A DNA stretch of 64,000 bases from Microbulbifer salipaludis (GCF_017303155.1 NZ_JAEKJR010000001.1:62001-126000); one strand, 5' to 3'; shown: positions 29,474 through 39,900, counted from the first letter of the stretch. The notes: generated by a model not told the origin, from the sequence alone. Translations and numbers: made by a program.

Positions 29474-29863
29474 ATGGAAGAGCAGTTTGTGAATAAACCC
29501 GGCAAAACCGGTCTCTCTCGCCTGATCGACGCCACCGAGTACTCCCGTCAGGGGCTTATGGCTACCTGGCGCAACGAAGCGGCCTTCCGCCAGGAAGTAA
29601 TCCTCGCGATTTTCCTGATCCCCGCCGCCCTGTGGCTGGGTGAGTCCGGTGTCGAGCGCGCCCTGCTGATCGGCGTGACCCTGTTGGTGATGATCGTTGA
29701 GTTGCTCAACAGCGCGGTGGAAGCGGTGGTGGACCGGGTCGGGCCGGAAAAACACCCCCTGTCCAAAATCGCCAAAGACACGGGCTCCGCCGCGGTATCC
29801 ATCTCCCTGCTACTGTGGGCATCCACCTGGGCCTGCATCCTACTGCCCCGCTGGATCGGCTGA
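29474..29863 (+). CDS. dgkA: Diacylglycerol kinase
   Basis: Phosphorylates diacylglycerol released by lipid-derived glucan or LPS decoration, recycling it to phosphatidic acid. A 129-residue trimeric inner-membrane enzyme with three hydrophobic helices. The family motif LLNSAVEAVVDR is at about residues 76-87, and the basic N-terminus contains TWRNEAAFRQE. It lies after the rpoD terminator and appears to be a single gene. Confidence 0.94.
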   Translation: MEEQFVNKPGKTGLSRLIDATEYSRQGLMATWRNEAAFRQEVILAIFLIPAALWLGESGVERALLIGVTLLVMIVELLNSAVEAVVDRVGPEKHPLSKIAKDTGSAAVSISLLLWASTWACILLPRWIG

Positions 29864-30050
29864 CGCCCGAGCCAAGCGAGATTGCCCGTCAAAATCTGTG
29901 ACCGCCGGGGTAAAACCCGGCAGTCCCCTCCCGCTCAACTAAAATTCCCGAACCAATGTACCAACTGGTGCACGCAATGGATCTGCGTGTTTACAGCTCG
30001 ATGCGCCACCACGCAGAGCCACCAAAAAGAAACGTACCAGGGACGGAATC

Positions 30051-31946
30051 ATGCGGTATCCCAGCGCGGGCCGTGCGTGTAACGCCGGCGCCTCCAGGCT
30101 TTGTTTACTGGCCATGCCGGCCATACTCACCTCGCTGGCATCCGGCGCCAGCACAGCCCAGGTGCTACTGGGCAGCGAGGATGATCGCTATCTTCTCACC
30201 CCAAACAGTCCCGGCAGCCGTCTTCTCGACACCACCTTCGACGGGGGCACCGGCCGCGATACCCTTACCATTCAGGGGCTTGAGCTGGAAAATCCGGCAC
30301 GCCTGCGGCGCTGGGAAACCATCAGCCTCGAACAGGCCACACGCCTGACGCTCAACAGCAGCCTGATATTCGGCGATGCGGGGCACCATCCCGGGCACCT
30401 GGGCATCAGTAGTGACAGCGCTTTGCTGCTGCCCCACTACAGCGCCGGCCTGTACACCAGCGGTGGCCAGGCACTCTCCGTGTTCAATGCCGGCACCATC
30501 GACCTGAGCGGACAAACCGCCAATCAACTGCTGATCCGGGGCGACTATATTGGCGGCGCCGGCAGTGCCATTCGCATGGATCTGGTCGCCGGCGGCGACG
30601 ATAGCCTTGCCGACCGCGTGATCATCGACGGCGGCCATGCCAGCGGCAGCACCCGGCTCTACTTCAACCGGCTGGCCGGCAGCGGCGCCGATACCCAGGA
30701 CGGCATCCTCGTCGTAGAGGCCCGCAACGGCGGCAGCACGTCTGGCAATGCGTTTTATATGCCGCAGTCCGTCTCCGCCGGCCCCTACGAATACCACCTG
30801 TTTCGCGGCACGGGGGATCCGGCGGACCACAACTGGTACCTGCGCTCCACCCTCAGCCCCGGTGAGCAGCCTGTAACCCAGCCCGCCGGTGAGGCCAGCG
30901 GAATGGCTACCGGCAGCACCCTGAGCCTCCCCGCGACGGCGTCTCCCCTCGCCGCACCCCCGATCGGCGGCAACCCGGTCCCGATCTACCGGCCCGAGAT
31001 TCCCCTGTACGCCCAGGCCAAGTCCCTCGCCCGCCTCACCTCGCTGCAGGAAATTGGCAGCTATCACAAACGCCGGGGAGAGCAGCGTAGCTGGTTCGAT
31101 GGCGTCAATGACGACTGGATGCGTGTGCACCACATGCGCGCCGACTACAACTGGCACGGCGACGTCAGCAACCGCTTCGACGGCAATATCACCGGGTTTC
31201 AGGTAGGTACCAATTTCTGGTCCGCCCCCACCTGTACCGGCGGCGCACGGGAAATGGGCCTGTTCGTCGGCAGTACCCGCGCCAGCGGCGACGTCACCGG
31301 CTTTGCCCGAGGCTTCCGCGACTACCGCGCCGGCCGCAACCAGCTCACCAGTTATCACGTGGGTTATTACTTCAATGACTATCGCCCGGATATGGGCTAC
31401 TTCGATTTCACCGCCAAGGTGGCCTACCTGGAGCTGGACAGCGAATCCTCACGCGGCATTGGCGGCACCGTCACCGGACCGCAGCTCACCCTTTCGGTAG
31501 AGAAAGGCTTCGCCTGGCAACCATCCGAACGGTTCCACATCGAACCGCAACTACAGGCGGTGGTGAACTACAGCAATTTGAGCGCCTACTACGATGATAT
31601 TTCCTGGGTCGAACCGGACATGACCCCGGAGGCCAACTTCCGTGCCGGGCTGCGCGCCTACCCTACCGGCAACCAAGGAGAAACCCAGTGGCTGGGCGGC
31701 AACCTACGCCTCTACCTGTTTGGCAACATCTGGCATACCCTCGGCGGCAACGACCAGCTGCAGTTCGACCTGAACCTGCAGCTCGATCTTGAGCGGCAAG
31801 CGACCTGGGGGGAGTTCGGGGGTGGTGTAGTGCTACTTGAGAGCAAACTCGGCAGCGCATTTCTAAACCTCGGCTACCAGCGCTCCCTCGACGACCTGGA
31901 CTGGTCCGGAGCCAACGCCAGTCTCGGCTTCAACTGGGCCTGGTGA
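30051..31946 (+). CDS. Autotransporter-like protein with C-terminal outer-membrane beta-barrel
   Basis: A 631-residue exported protein. The signal peptide is about residues 1-36 (ending GASTAQ). A passenger region of beta-helix type repeats follows (GTGRDTLTIQGLELENP, GTIDLSG, GGDDSLADRVIIDGG), then a Pro-rich linker near residue 310. The last 280 residues alternate polar and hydrophobic strands and end FNWAW, with the aromatic C-terminal residue typical of BAM-inserted barrels. This matches the type Va autotransporter layout. The passenger is short (about 270 residues) and shows no enzyme motif, so its role, perhaps adhesion, is open. Confidence 0.8.
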   Translation: MRYPSAGRACNAGASRLCLLAMPAILTSLASGASTAQVLLGSEDDRYLLTPNSPGSRLLDTTFDGGTGRDTLTIQGLELENPARLRRWETISLEQATRLTLNSSLIFGDAGHHPGHLGISSDSALLLPHYSAGLYTSGGQALSVFNAGTIDLSGQTANQLLIRGDYIGGAGSAIRMDLVAGGDDSLADRVIIDGGHASGSTRLYFNRLAGSGADTQDGILVVEARNGGSTSGNAFYMPQSVSAGPYEYHLFRGTGDPADHNWYLRSTLSPGEQPVTQPAGEASGMATGSTLSLPATASPLAAPPIGGNPVPIYRPEIPLYAQAKSLARLTSLQEIGSYHKRRGEQRSWFDGVNDDWMRVHHMRADYNWHGDVSNRFDGNITGFQVGTNFWSAPTCTGGAREMGLFVGSTRASGDVTGFARGFRDYRAGRNQLTSYHVGYYFNDYRPDMGYFDFTAKVAYLELDSESSRGIGGTVTGPQLTLSVEKGFAWQPSERFHIEPQLQAVVNYSNLSAYYDDISWVEPDMTPEANFRAGLRAYPTGNQGETQWLGGNLRLYLFGNIWHTLGGNDQLQFDLNLQLDLERQATWGEFGGGVVLLESKLGSAFLNLGYQRSLDDLDWSGANASLGFNWAW

Positions 31947-31971
31947 AATACTTGCCGTCCGTGGCAAAGCG

Positions 31972-32000
31972 TTGATTTGGCAACAGAAATCGAGTACTTT
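31972..32000 (+). promoter_or_regulatory. Candidate promoter of the tRNA gene
   Basis: TTGATT (31972-31977), 17-base spacer, TACTTT (31995-32000), followed by a C/G-rich discriminator as in stable-RNA promoters. A perfect 8-bp hairpin GCTCGCAA/TTGCGAGC (32009-32028) lies in the leader and may be a processing structure. Confidence 0.45.
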
Positions 32001-32036
32001 CCCAACCCGCTCGCAAGCCCTTGCGAGCCCCGGTGG

Positions 32037-32113
32037 GGGCCCTTAGCTCAGTTGGTTAGAGCATCCGACTCATAATCGGCAGGTCCTGGGTTCAAGTCCC
32101 GGAGGGCCCACCA
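32037..32113 (+). tRNA. tRNA with CAU anticodon, probably tRNA-Ile2 (lysidine-modified)
   Basis: A complete cloverleaf with encoded CCA. The acceptor stem GGGCCCT/AGGGCCC pairs perfectly; the anticodon loop is CTCATAA; the T arm is CTGGG TTCAAGT CCCGG. Position 27-43 of the anticodon stem is a U-C mismatch. A CAU anticodon fits elongator Met or Ile2. The C4-G69 and C5-G68 pairs, the TTAGCTCAG D-arm and the CGACTCATAATCG anticodon arm match Ile2 rather than Met (from memory of E. coli and Vibrio sequences). Automatic tools may still label it tRNA-Met. Confidence 0.93.
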
Positions 32114-32182
32114 TTTTCTTTACCCGTTCCTTACCTTTCCCTGCCGCCACTCCCAGACAAACACTTTTATGCGTTGCGCCGA

Positions 32183-33433
32183 TCACGCGGCCGATTCTGT
32201 GGCATCCGCGGCGGGCTTAGTGCGCGACTGCAACACCGCGAGAGCCACCACGGTAATCGCCAGCGGCGGGAACGATGCCCAGAGTACGGTGCTCCAGCCA
32301 TAGGCACTCAGGATCCCGCCAGACGCAAACGAGCCCAACGCCATCAGGCCGAACACGATGAAATCGTTGGCAGACTGTACCCGGGTTTTTTCCGCCTCAC
32401 TGTGGCATTCGAGCACCAGTGCAGAGGCGCCGAGGAATCCAAAATTCCATCCCAGTCCGAGCAGAATCAGGGTCCACCAGAAATGGACTACCTGCATGCC
32501 ACCCAGGCCGACCGCGGCGGACAGGCCGATCAGTACCAGCCCCACCATCATCACCCGCTCGGCGCCGAAGCGCGCGATAAGTTTTCCGGTGAAAAAGCTG
32601 GGCGCGAACATGGCGATCACATGCCACTGTAGGCCGAGGTTGGACGATGCCGTGGAATGCCCGTGCATATGCATCGCCAGGGGTGCGGCGGTCATCAGGA
32701 AGTTCATCAGGGTGTAGGAGATGGCCCCGCAGGTTGCGGCGGCGATAAAACGCGGCTGTTTCACGATAAGCGACAGTGGTCGCCCACCTTTTTGCGCCTG
32801 CGCAGTGGGCTTCGGCAGCCGCACCCCCAACAGGATCACTGCAGAGAGTGCTGCCACTGCGGCCTGTGCATAGAAGGTGGCGGCAAACATCGGCTGCGGT
32901 AACAGATCCATGGTCCAGTTCACCAGCTGCGGGCCCACAACCCCCGCCGCCACGCCACCGGCCATGACCAGCGAAAGCGCCTGGGCCTTGCGCTCAGGAG
33001 CCACCGCATCTGCCGCCGCAAATCGGAATGACAGCACCACCGCGGCATAGGCACCGCCAAAAAATGTGGACAGGCAAAATAACCAGAAGCCAGTCACACC
33101 GCCGACATACACCGCGACCACCGCTGTTAACCCGGCCAGCACACCGGCACCGGCGCCGGATAAAAATGCCGCACGACGTCCATAGCGCCCGGCGATGGCT
33201 CCTGCAGGCAAAGTGCACAGTGCCATGCCCAACACGAAAATGGTCAGTGGCAGGGTTGCCAGTATCGGTGACGGTGCCAGCGCACTGCCTACGATGGCAC
33301 CGGTGGCATAGGCGACTACTGAGTTGGCACCGGCAAGCGCCTGAGCAATGGCGAGCCGCCAGATATTGCTGCGCTGGACGCGGGCGCTCGCGACGGGTGC
33401 CGTTTCGGCAGCGGGAGAAAATTCAGGTTCCAT
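32183..33433 (-). CDS. MFS transporter
   Basis: A 416-residue major facilitator protein with about 12 hydrophobic segments. The loop 2-3 motif is degenerate but visible (GAIAGRYGRRAAFLSG), and an Arg-containing pattern recurs at the half point (GKLIARFGAERVMM). The sequence does not tell the substrate; export of small molecules is the usual guess. It is a single gene: the tRNA precedes it on the other strand, and the gene upstream on the same strand is 58 bases away. It may therefore share a transcript with the lipoprotein gene at 33492-34271. Confidence 0.87.
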   Translation of the reverse strand: MEPEFSPAAETAPVASARVQRSNIWRLAIAQALAGANSVVAYATGAIVGSALAPSPILATLPLTIFVLGMALCTLPAGAIAGRYGRRAAFLSGAGAGVLAGLTAVVAVYVGGVTGFWLFCLSTFFGGAYAAVVLSFRFAAADAVAPERKAQALSLVMAGGVAAGVVGPQLVNWTMDLLPQPMFAATFYAQAAVAALSAVILLGVRLPKPTAQAQKGGRPLSLIVKQPRFIAAATCGAISYTLMNFLMTAAPLAMHMHGHSTASSNLGLQWHVIAMFAPSFFTGKLIARFGAERVMMVGLVLIGLSAAVGLGGMQVVHFWWTLILLGLGWNFGFLGASALVLECHSEAEKTRVQSANDFIVFGLMALGSFASGGILSAYGWSTVLWASFPPLAITVVALAVLQSRTKPAADATESAA

Positions 33434-33491
33434 GGATGGATACTCGTTACAGCAAATTATTAAATGACCACAGCAAGCGTGCGCCGGTGAA

Positions 33492-34271
33492 TCAGCGGTA
33501 AGGTGCGCGCAGTAGGCCGGCGATCTTCTCCATCGGCAAGGTCAAGGTAACTTCACCCATCGAGTAAGGGCCAAGAGTGTACACGCCGTATAACAACTCG
33601 AGGCCATCGTCAGTCATACGGAAATCGCTACTGCGCGCAAAGGGCCAGTTCTGGCGAAAATCCGCATCCGCCCCCTGTGCATCCAACCACTGGCGATGTG
33701 CTTCTTCTGCCGCCTGCCAAAACTCGTCCTCTTTCTCCGCCTCGATCACATCTGCCAGCGAAAGCTTCGATTGCTTTGCAAGATCCCAGTTCAACCAGTG
33801 GCGCACCGGCATACCGTGGGCACCACCGCTGTATACGTAACTGCTGATAACAATGGTCAGCACATCGCCTCGGCGCGCGAGCATTTTGGTATCGCCGTTC
33901 AATTCCCAGCGGGCGGCAGACATATCCGCGACGTCGGCGGCATCGTCAATAAATTTCTGTGCAACCTTATCCAACGAATCGAGCGATGGGGTACTGCTGT
34001 CAACATCGCCCTGAAGCTGCTGCAGCAACTGCTCATAGACGGCATCGTTCAACGCCGGATGGTCGATATAGACCTCACGACGAATGGAAACGGAAGTACA
34101 ATCTTCCGGCGAAGCGCAATTGGGCGCCAGCATTTCCAGAGCTTCTGCTTCCGAGTTCAATGCTGCCGCAGGTTCGGAGTTTTCTTTTTCGCAGCCTGAA
34201 ACCGCTGATATGACCAACAGAATTACGGTAACCGTTTTAAGCAACTTCGAGTTTTGCAACATAGGCCTCAT
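33492..34271 (-). CDS. Putative lipoprotein with RsiV-like DUF3298 domain
   Basis: A 259-residue exported lipoprotein: a hydrophobic N-terminus followed by the lipobox AVSG-Cys (ISAVSGCEK). The mature protein has a DUF4163/DUF3298-like pattern: YVYSGGAHGMPVRHWLNWDL, then the C-terminal YGVYTLGPYSMGEVTLTLP. These occur in RsiV-type anti-sigma factors and in many periplasmic proteins of unknown role. ATG 34271 or 34262 is a better start than the first in-frame codon at 34346, because both put the signal peptide at the N-terminus. I found no sigma-factor gene next to it, so it is probably not an anti-sigma factor. Confidence 0.68.
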   Translation of the reverse strand: MRPMLQNSKLLKTVTVILLVISAVSGCEKENSEPAAALNSEAEALEMLAPNCASPEDCTSVSIRREVYIDHPALNDAVYEQLLQQLQGDVDSSTPSLDSLDKVAQKFIDDAADVADMSAARWELNGDTKMLARRGDVLTIVISSYVYSGGAHGMPVRHWLNWDLAKQSKLSLADVIEAEKEDEFWQAAEEAHRQWLDAQGADADFRQNWPFARSSDFRMTDDGLELLYGVYTLGPYSMGEVTLTLPMEKIAGLLRAPYR

Positions 34272-34428
34272 TGAATTAAGCACTCCGTTCTGATTCAAAA
34301 GCATGCCCCACCACAGCCCTAGTAAACAGGCACCATCGTACCTCAAGTTAAATTGCCGCCCGGAAAAACGCTTGTTACTCTAGCCTGCGCTCAATGGACT
34401 GAACGATGCACAGGATAGGAAATCACGC

Positions 34429-35715
34429 ATGGGGAATCTGCAACTACACCAGCAATCCAACGCCCTCCAGGCCTGGGGCACCAGCGGCCAAGGCCGCACC
34501 ATTTTCGCCACTGGCAGCCAACGCCAGATTCTCGACAATTTCACACAACTTAGCCAGCAGCAGAGTAGCGAAGGCTATCATGCCCAAGCCTTGGTTAAAG
34601 CCGTCAACAGCCTGCGAGGCGATGCCAGCCCAGTCAACAGCATGCTCAAACCCAATCATCCCACCCGTCGATTGCTGATCGCGGGAGGGTTTGAGATTGA
34701 GTATGAGTTGAATAGTTACTATGGAGGCTGCCAGACGGATGTGGAGATTGTGGGTATTCGGTTGGCGACAGGAGAAGCAGAAAACTTCAAACGACCGGCG
34801 CTATGGCAGATAGAGAAGAATGAAAGAGGAGCACTTGATTTCCCGCCGAAACCCAGTTCGCGACTAACCCCAACAAAAAAACAGCCAGGTAGCGCGAAAA
34901 TCCCTGTGAAAATTGGCGTAAATGGGCAATTAGGTGCGACAAATGATGTTCCAACGCTGATGGCAAGCCATATTAGCCACGGAGATACCGCCAAGCGCAG
35001 AGCACTGCGAGAATCTGGCTTTCAACTTCTATACGTCCCCCCAGAAAATAGTGCCTGGGTTGCCGGCTGGCGCACTCTCAAGTCCCTGGGTAATCAGGGA
35101 TCAGAGCAGCAACGCAAGGCGGCACGAATTCTCGCGCAACATATGCTCGAAGCCCACCAGCAAAACCTGCACGTGGAGTGGACCAGCCAGGGCGAGGGGG
35201 CATGGGTGCTGATCGAGGCCATGCAGCACTTACAGCAGCAACAGGTAGACCTGCGGCAGCAACAGAAGATCTTTCTCAGTGACCACACCCGCAGTCGCTT
35301 CAGCGCTGACCGCGCGCGCCGCGCATTGAATATGAATCTCGAGGATGATAAATGGCACAACGCCGCCCCGGGGCTACCGCAAACCGTCGGCGGGGAGCAA
35401 TTCGGCCTGGCACCACTGCTCAGTGCCGGCAACGATCTGCTACATCACACTCCCAGGGAAGAGCGCTTGGGGAAAACAATAAATCTGACGTACCAGACTG
35501 GTGAATACCTGTTCAAGAAATGGGGCGCGGCGGGTGTAGCCGGAGGCCTTGCCGCCTCTACCGGCGGCTCCGCTTCGCTGGCCGTAGCCGTGGTAAAGGC
35601 GCTACACAACCTGGCTCCCACCCTAATCGCATCAATTCCTGGCGCGAGGAATTACTACTTCAAGAATACCGGCGATCAACTGCAAAACTTGGTCAACAAG
35701 CAACAGAAACGCTGA
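34429..35715 (+). CDS. Hypothetical protein, first gene of an unrecognised pair
   Basis: A 428-residue protein I do not recognise. It has no signal peptide. A soluble, Gln-rich region (QQ clusters at about 46 and 265-280) covers residues 1-350. Near the C-terminus there is a Gly/Ala-rich hydrophobic stretch (about 365-410, GAAGVAGGLAASTGG then SLAVAVVKAL) that could insert into a membrane. The end is basic. Codon use and base composition between 34660 and 35030 look more AT-rich than the surrounding genes. The next gene starts 25 bases later. A secreted-effector or toxin-like role is possible but not shown; no secretion marker (PAAR, VgrG, Hcp, RHS) is in the window. Confidence 0.75.
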   Translation: MGNLQLHQQSNALQAWGTSGQGRTIFATGSQRQILDNFTQLSQQQSSEGYHAQALVKAVNSLRGDASPVNSMLKPNHPTRRLLIAGGFEIEYELNSYYGGCQTDVEIVGIRLATGEAENFKRPALWQIEKNERGALDFPPKPSSRLTPTKKQPGSAKIPVKIGVNGQLGATNDVPTLMASHISHGDTAKRRALRESGFQLLYVPPENSAWVAGWRTLKSLGNQGSEQQRKAARILAQHMLEAHQQNLHVEWTSQGEGAWVLIEAMQHLQQQQVDLRQQQKIFLSDHTRSRFSADRARRALNMNLEDDKWHNAAPGLPQTVGGEQFGLAPLLSAGNDLLHHTPREERLGKTINLTYQTGEYLFKKWGAAGVAGGLAASTGGSASLAVAVVKALHNLAPTLIASIPGARNYYFKNTGDQLQNLVNKQQKR

Positions 35716-35740
35716 GCCAGTGTAAGAACAGGATATCCAT

Positions 35741-36820
35741 ATGTGGTTTGGTAACGAACAAAATCCCAAAGGGCCGAGCTGGCACAAGGCTCGGCCGGTC
35801 ATCAAGGAGCTGTCGGACACTCGCGTAGCTCTCCGAGCGCCGCCACTACAACCCAACGTCTACATGCCTTTTGCTTTCGACGATGAGCCTGACTGCTTTG
35901 ATCTAGACTCGCCTGACACACTCGAGGCCATTGACTACCGCAGCCCAAAGCCTCCCGGCAGCGAACGATCAGACCGTCGCATAACAATCTGGAGCAGCGG
36001 CTGGAACTTTACCGGCCGCCCACTACTGGACGGAGCCAGCATCGGCGATTTGCAAGTCGAACTGGTACTTGAAGAAATCGACGAGCTACCGATAAATTGC
36101 AGCTTATTTCGGCGAGAAGATCTTACGCGCTACGCAAAAGGATATTTTAGCGAGGGCTGGCTAGGTAGTTTTCACCATGGTTTTGGAGAACCGGACGAAC
36201 GTAATATTTACGATCTCTCGCCACCCCACTGGCCTAACTATCTGGCCCCGCTGAACAATCAATGGCTTGGGCTTAATGGCCAAAACTGGCTGTACTTTGA
36301 AGCACAGCCACTACGCGAAGGGTCCGACGATTTCTACTGGTTATGTCCTATCGGCCACCGCCGCTGCTTACGAGCCACCTTTTCCGTCGCACGACACCTG
36401 TCAAATGCGGGAAATTCCTACCGCGTACAACGCTCTCCCATCGACAACTACCGGGACCTGATGGAAAAAATCATGTCCACCATCACCGTGGAGCTATCCG
36501 AACAGTCGCGACAAGAACAGCTCTCGATTGAAAACCCGGAGAACCACTACCCGCTGTTTCACTGCACTGCGGCTCAGGTGGAGCAAGCCAAACACATACT
36601 GTATATGCGCAGTGACATCGGCTATCGCGACAAATCCAAACTCCAGGACGCCGATCACCGTGCTCCCAAAGAAGACGTTGCGGCGTTTATCGACAAGCGC
36701 GTCCAACCCCGCCCTCTTCCGGGCTGCCTCGGCATAGGCCCCGCCTTCGCGAAAACCGATACAGTGGCACCAAAAACTTCACCTCCGGCCGAAATTAAGC
36801 TCCAGGCCGAAAACAAGTAG
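35741..36820 (+). CDS. Hypothetical protein, second gene of an unrecognised pair
   Basis: A 359-residue soluble protein with no family I can name. It is rich in aromatic residues (WSSGWNFTGRPLL, WLGSFHHGF, NQWLGLNGQNWLYFEA) and ends in a Pro/Lys tail. It has no signal peptide and no membrane segment. The gene follows the 428-residue gene by 25 bases, has the same AT-leaning composition in its first half, and ends 41 bases before the next plus-strand frame. The spacing suggests joint expression, and an effector/partner or toxin/immunity arrangement is one possibility. Confidence 0.75.
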   Translation: MWFGNEQNPKGPSWHKARPVIKELSDTRVALRAPPLQPNVYMPFAFDDEPDCFDLDSPDTLEAIDYRSPKPPGSERSDRRITIWSSGWNFTGRPLLDGASIGDLQVELVLEEIDELPINCSLFRREDLTRYAKGYFSEGWLGSFHHGFGEPDERNIYDLSPPHWPNYLAPLNNQWLGLNGQNWLYFEAQPLREGSDDFYWLCPIGHRRCLRATFSVARHLSNAGNSYRVQRSPIDNYRDLMEKIMSTITVELSEQSRQEQLSIENPENHYPLFHCTAAQVEQAKHILYMRSDIGYRDKSKLQDADHRAPKEDVAAFIDKRVQPRPLPGCLGIGPAFAKTDTVAPKTSPPAEIKLQAENK

Positions 36821-36921
36821 GCCCCTCCGGGGCGCTCACTGCTCTCCCCCGTCAGGTTCCCGTGTTAAAGTGCAAGGTTCGCACCCAACCTGCCCCTGTA
36901 AAACCTGCGCGGGAGCCGCTT

Positions 36922-39900
36922 TTGATCACCTTCAACCTCAACAGTATTCGCCGAATGGCCGACGAGGGCAGTTTCGCCCGCGGTGAGGATTACTTCGCCC
37001 GCGGGCGGGTGATGGAGGCGTATTACGACAAGGAAACCGAGACCTACCACGGGCGCGTGAAGGGCTCGGCCCGGTATGTGTATCGCGTGGAGCTGGATGT
37101 GGAGCGCGGCCGGTTGGTAGGCCTGTGTTCCTGCCCGGTGGGACTGAACTGCAAACATGCGGTGGCGACGGCCCTCACACTGCTGCACGAGGAACGCGAG
37201 CCCGCGGACGCCACGGGCGACACCGCGCCTTCCGCGCAGTCCCAGGCACCCGCGTGGCAGCATTGGCTCGACGAATTACCCGCGGCGCCCGGCACGGAAC
37301 CGGCACCACTGGAGCCCGGCAAGCATTACCTGCTGTACTTCCTGGAACTGGACGACAAACAGCAATTGCGCCTGACCACCAAGAAGGCCTACCTGAAAAA
37401 AGATGGCAGCTGGAGTCAGTTCAAGTACTTTCCGGTAGAGAGCACAAAGCTCGGCTGGAACCGCCCCAGCCACCTGCTCGACGACGATGTCACCATTTTG
37501 CAGCTGGTGCCGCGGGTGAATGCGGCGGGGCGGCTTGGCCTTATCGGCGAACAGGGGCGGCGCGCGCTGATGCTGCTTCTCGACAGCGGTCGTTTTTATT
37601 TCGAAGACTGCGCACTGCAAAGGGGCCCCGCCCGCCGTCTCAGCTGGCAGTGGCAGGCGCAGGACGGAAACACCCAGCAGCTGCGTGCGCAACTGGAAGG
37701 CATCGACGATAACGGCCACTGGCAACTGCTGCCCGTGGCACCGCCCTGTTACCTCGATACCGAAAACGCCACCATCGGCGACATCACAACCCCCCTGCCC
37801 GCCGCACAGCTGCAACACCTGCTGGCGATGCCCGCAGTTTCCAAAGAGGAGCTGGGCCTGATGGCGGTACAGATGCGGCAGAAGATTCCCGCCACGCAGC
37901 TGCCCTTACCGGTGGAGCCGCGGCTGGAAACAGTCACCCGCCATACGCCACACATCACCCTGGTGAGTTGTGCCCTCGACCATCTCAAACTGCCCGCGCT
38001 GAAGCTGCATTTCGACTACGCGGGGTTTCCATTACCCCCGGCCTACAGCCGCCACTTCGACGGCCCGGAAAGCACATGCGAGCAGGGCGGTACCTATTAC
38101 CATATCCAGCGCGACCTTGAGGCAGAGCGCCAGCACTGTGATGCCATTTACCAACAAGGGCTATACCTGATACCCGAGGAGCTGGGTGGACAGGAAGAAG
38201 TCTGGCTCACGGATTCCCACGGTCCACAGGATATTCCCCAGCGCTGGCGCGCGTTCCTGAAAGACACCCTGCCGGCACTGGAGCAACAGGGCTGGGTGAT
38301 CGATACCGACCCGAGCTACCAGTTTGATACCACCCGCGCGGACATCGCCATGCGGCTGGCGGACAGCGACAGCCACTGGTTTGAATTTGGCCTGGACCTG
38401 ACACTGGCCGATGGCCGCCAGTTTCCCATCGCCGAACTGGTGGAGCACTGGCTGGAGCAGGATGCCCCGGATGAACTGACCATCAATCTGGACGGCGATT
38501 GGGTCAGCGTGAATACCCAGCCGCTACAGAGCATCCGTGGCCTGCTGCTGGACCTGTTAAAGGAGAAGAAGCTCGGCGGCGCAGTGCGCTTACCCGCGTT
38601 CCAGGCCGCGCAGTTTGACGCGCTGGCAGAGCTGGATGAGCGCAAGGCACCCGCCACGCGCAAAATGATCGCGCAATTGCGGGACTTTTCCGGGCTGGAA
38701 ACGGTTCCCGTACCCAAAGGGCTTAACGCCACCCTGCGCCCCTACCAGCAGGAAGGGCTTAACTGGTTGGTGTTCCTGCAGCGCTACGGCTTCGGCGGCA
38801 TCCTCGCTGACGATATGGGACTAGGGAAAACACTGCAGACACTCGCGCTTGTGCAGCACATGAAGGAAACCGGCGCACTGAATCGGCCCGCACTGGTGAT
38901 TGCGCCCACCAGCCTCACCGGCAACTGGCAGCACGAAGCCGCGCGCTTTACGCCCGACCTGCGTGTCACCCTGATCCACGGCCCCCAGCGTGCCGAGGCG
39001 TTTACTCACATCAACAAGAGTGACCTGGTGATCACCACCTACCCGCTACTGGTGCGGGACTGGGAGCGATACAGCAAGCGCAAGTTCAGTGTGGTGGCAC
39101 TGGACGAGGCGCAGGCCATCAAAAACCCCACCACCCAGGCGGCCGAGTGTGTCAGGCGCCTCAAGAGCGAGACCCGGCTGTGCCTATCCGGCACGCCGTT
39201 GGAGAATCACCTGGGAGAACTCTGGTCACTGATGGATTTTGCCCTGCCGGGGCTGCTGGGCGGCCGTAAGACCTTTAACGAAGCCTACCGTACGCCCATC
39301 GAAAACCGCGGCGAATTCGAACGGCAGCAGGAGCTGGCGCGCAGGGTGCGGCCGTTCATGCTGCGGCGCACCAAATCGGAAGTGGTGTCCGAGCTGCCGC
39401 CGAAGACCGAAACCATCCAGTATGTGGAGCTGGGCAGAAAGCAGCGGGCCCTGTACGAAAGCGTGCGCATCAGTATGGAAAAGCGCATTCGCGAACTGGT
39501 CGCACGGCAAGGCATTGCCAGAAGCCATATCGAGTTTCTCGACGCCCTGTTAAAACTGCGCCAGACCTGTATCGACCCGCGCCTGGTCAAGCTCGACAAG
39601 GCCGCCGGTATTCAGGAAAGCGCCAAGATGGAGTGGCTGCAGGAAAGCCTGCCGCAACTGCTGGAGGAAGGGCGCAATATCCTGATCTTCTCCCAGTTCA
39701 CCGAAGTGCTGAAACTGGTGGAAGCGCAGCTGCAGGATACGCACATCGACTACACCAAGCTCACCGGCCAGACCCGCAAACGGCAGCAGGCCATCGACAG
39801 TTTCCAGAACGGTGAGGTGCGGGTATTCCTGATCAGCCTCAAGGCCGGCGGTGCCGGTCTCAACCTCACCGCCGCAGATGTGGTGATTCATCTCGACCCC

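Noticed and set aside
33492..34271. Possible anti-sigma factor RsiV
   Set aside because: DUF3298-like sequence is present, but there is no sigma-factor gene nearby and the protein is a lipoprotein rather than a single-pass membrane anti-sigma factor.
36822..36860. GCCCC/GGGGC stem between the unknown pair and the helicase gene
   Set aside because: A five-base stem without a T run; too weak to call a terminator.
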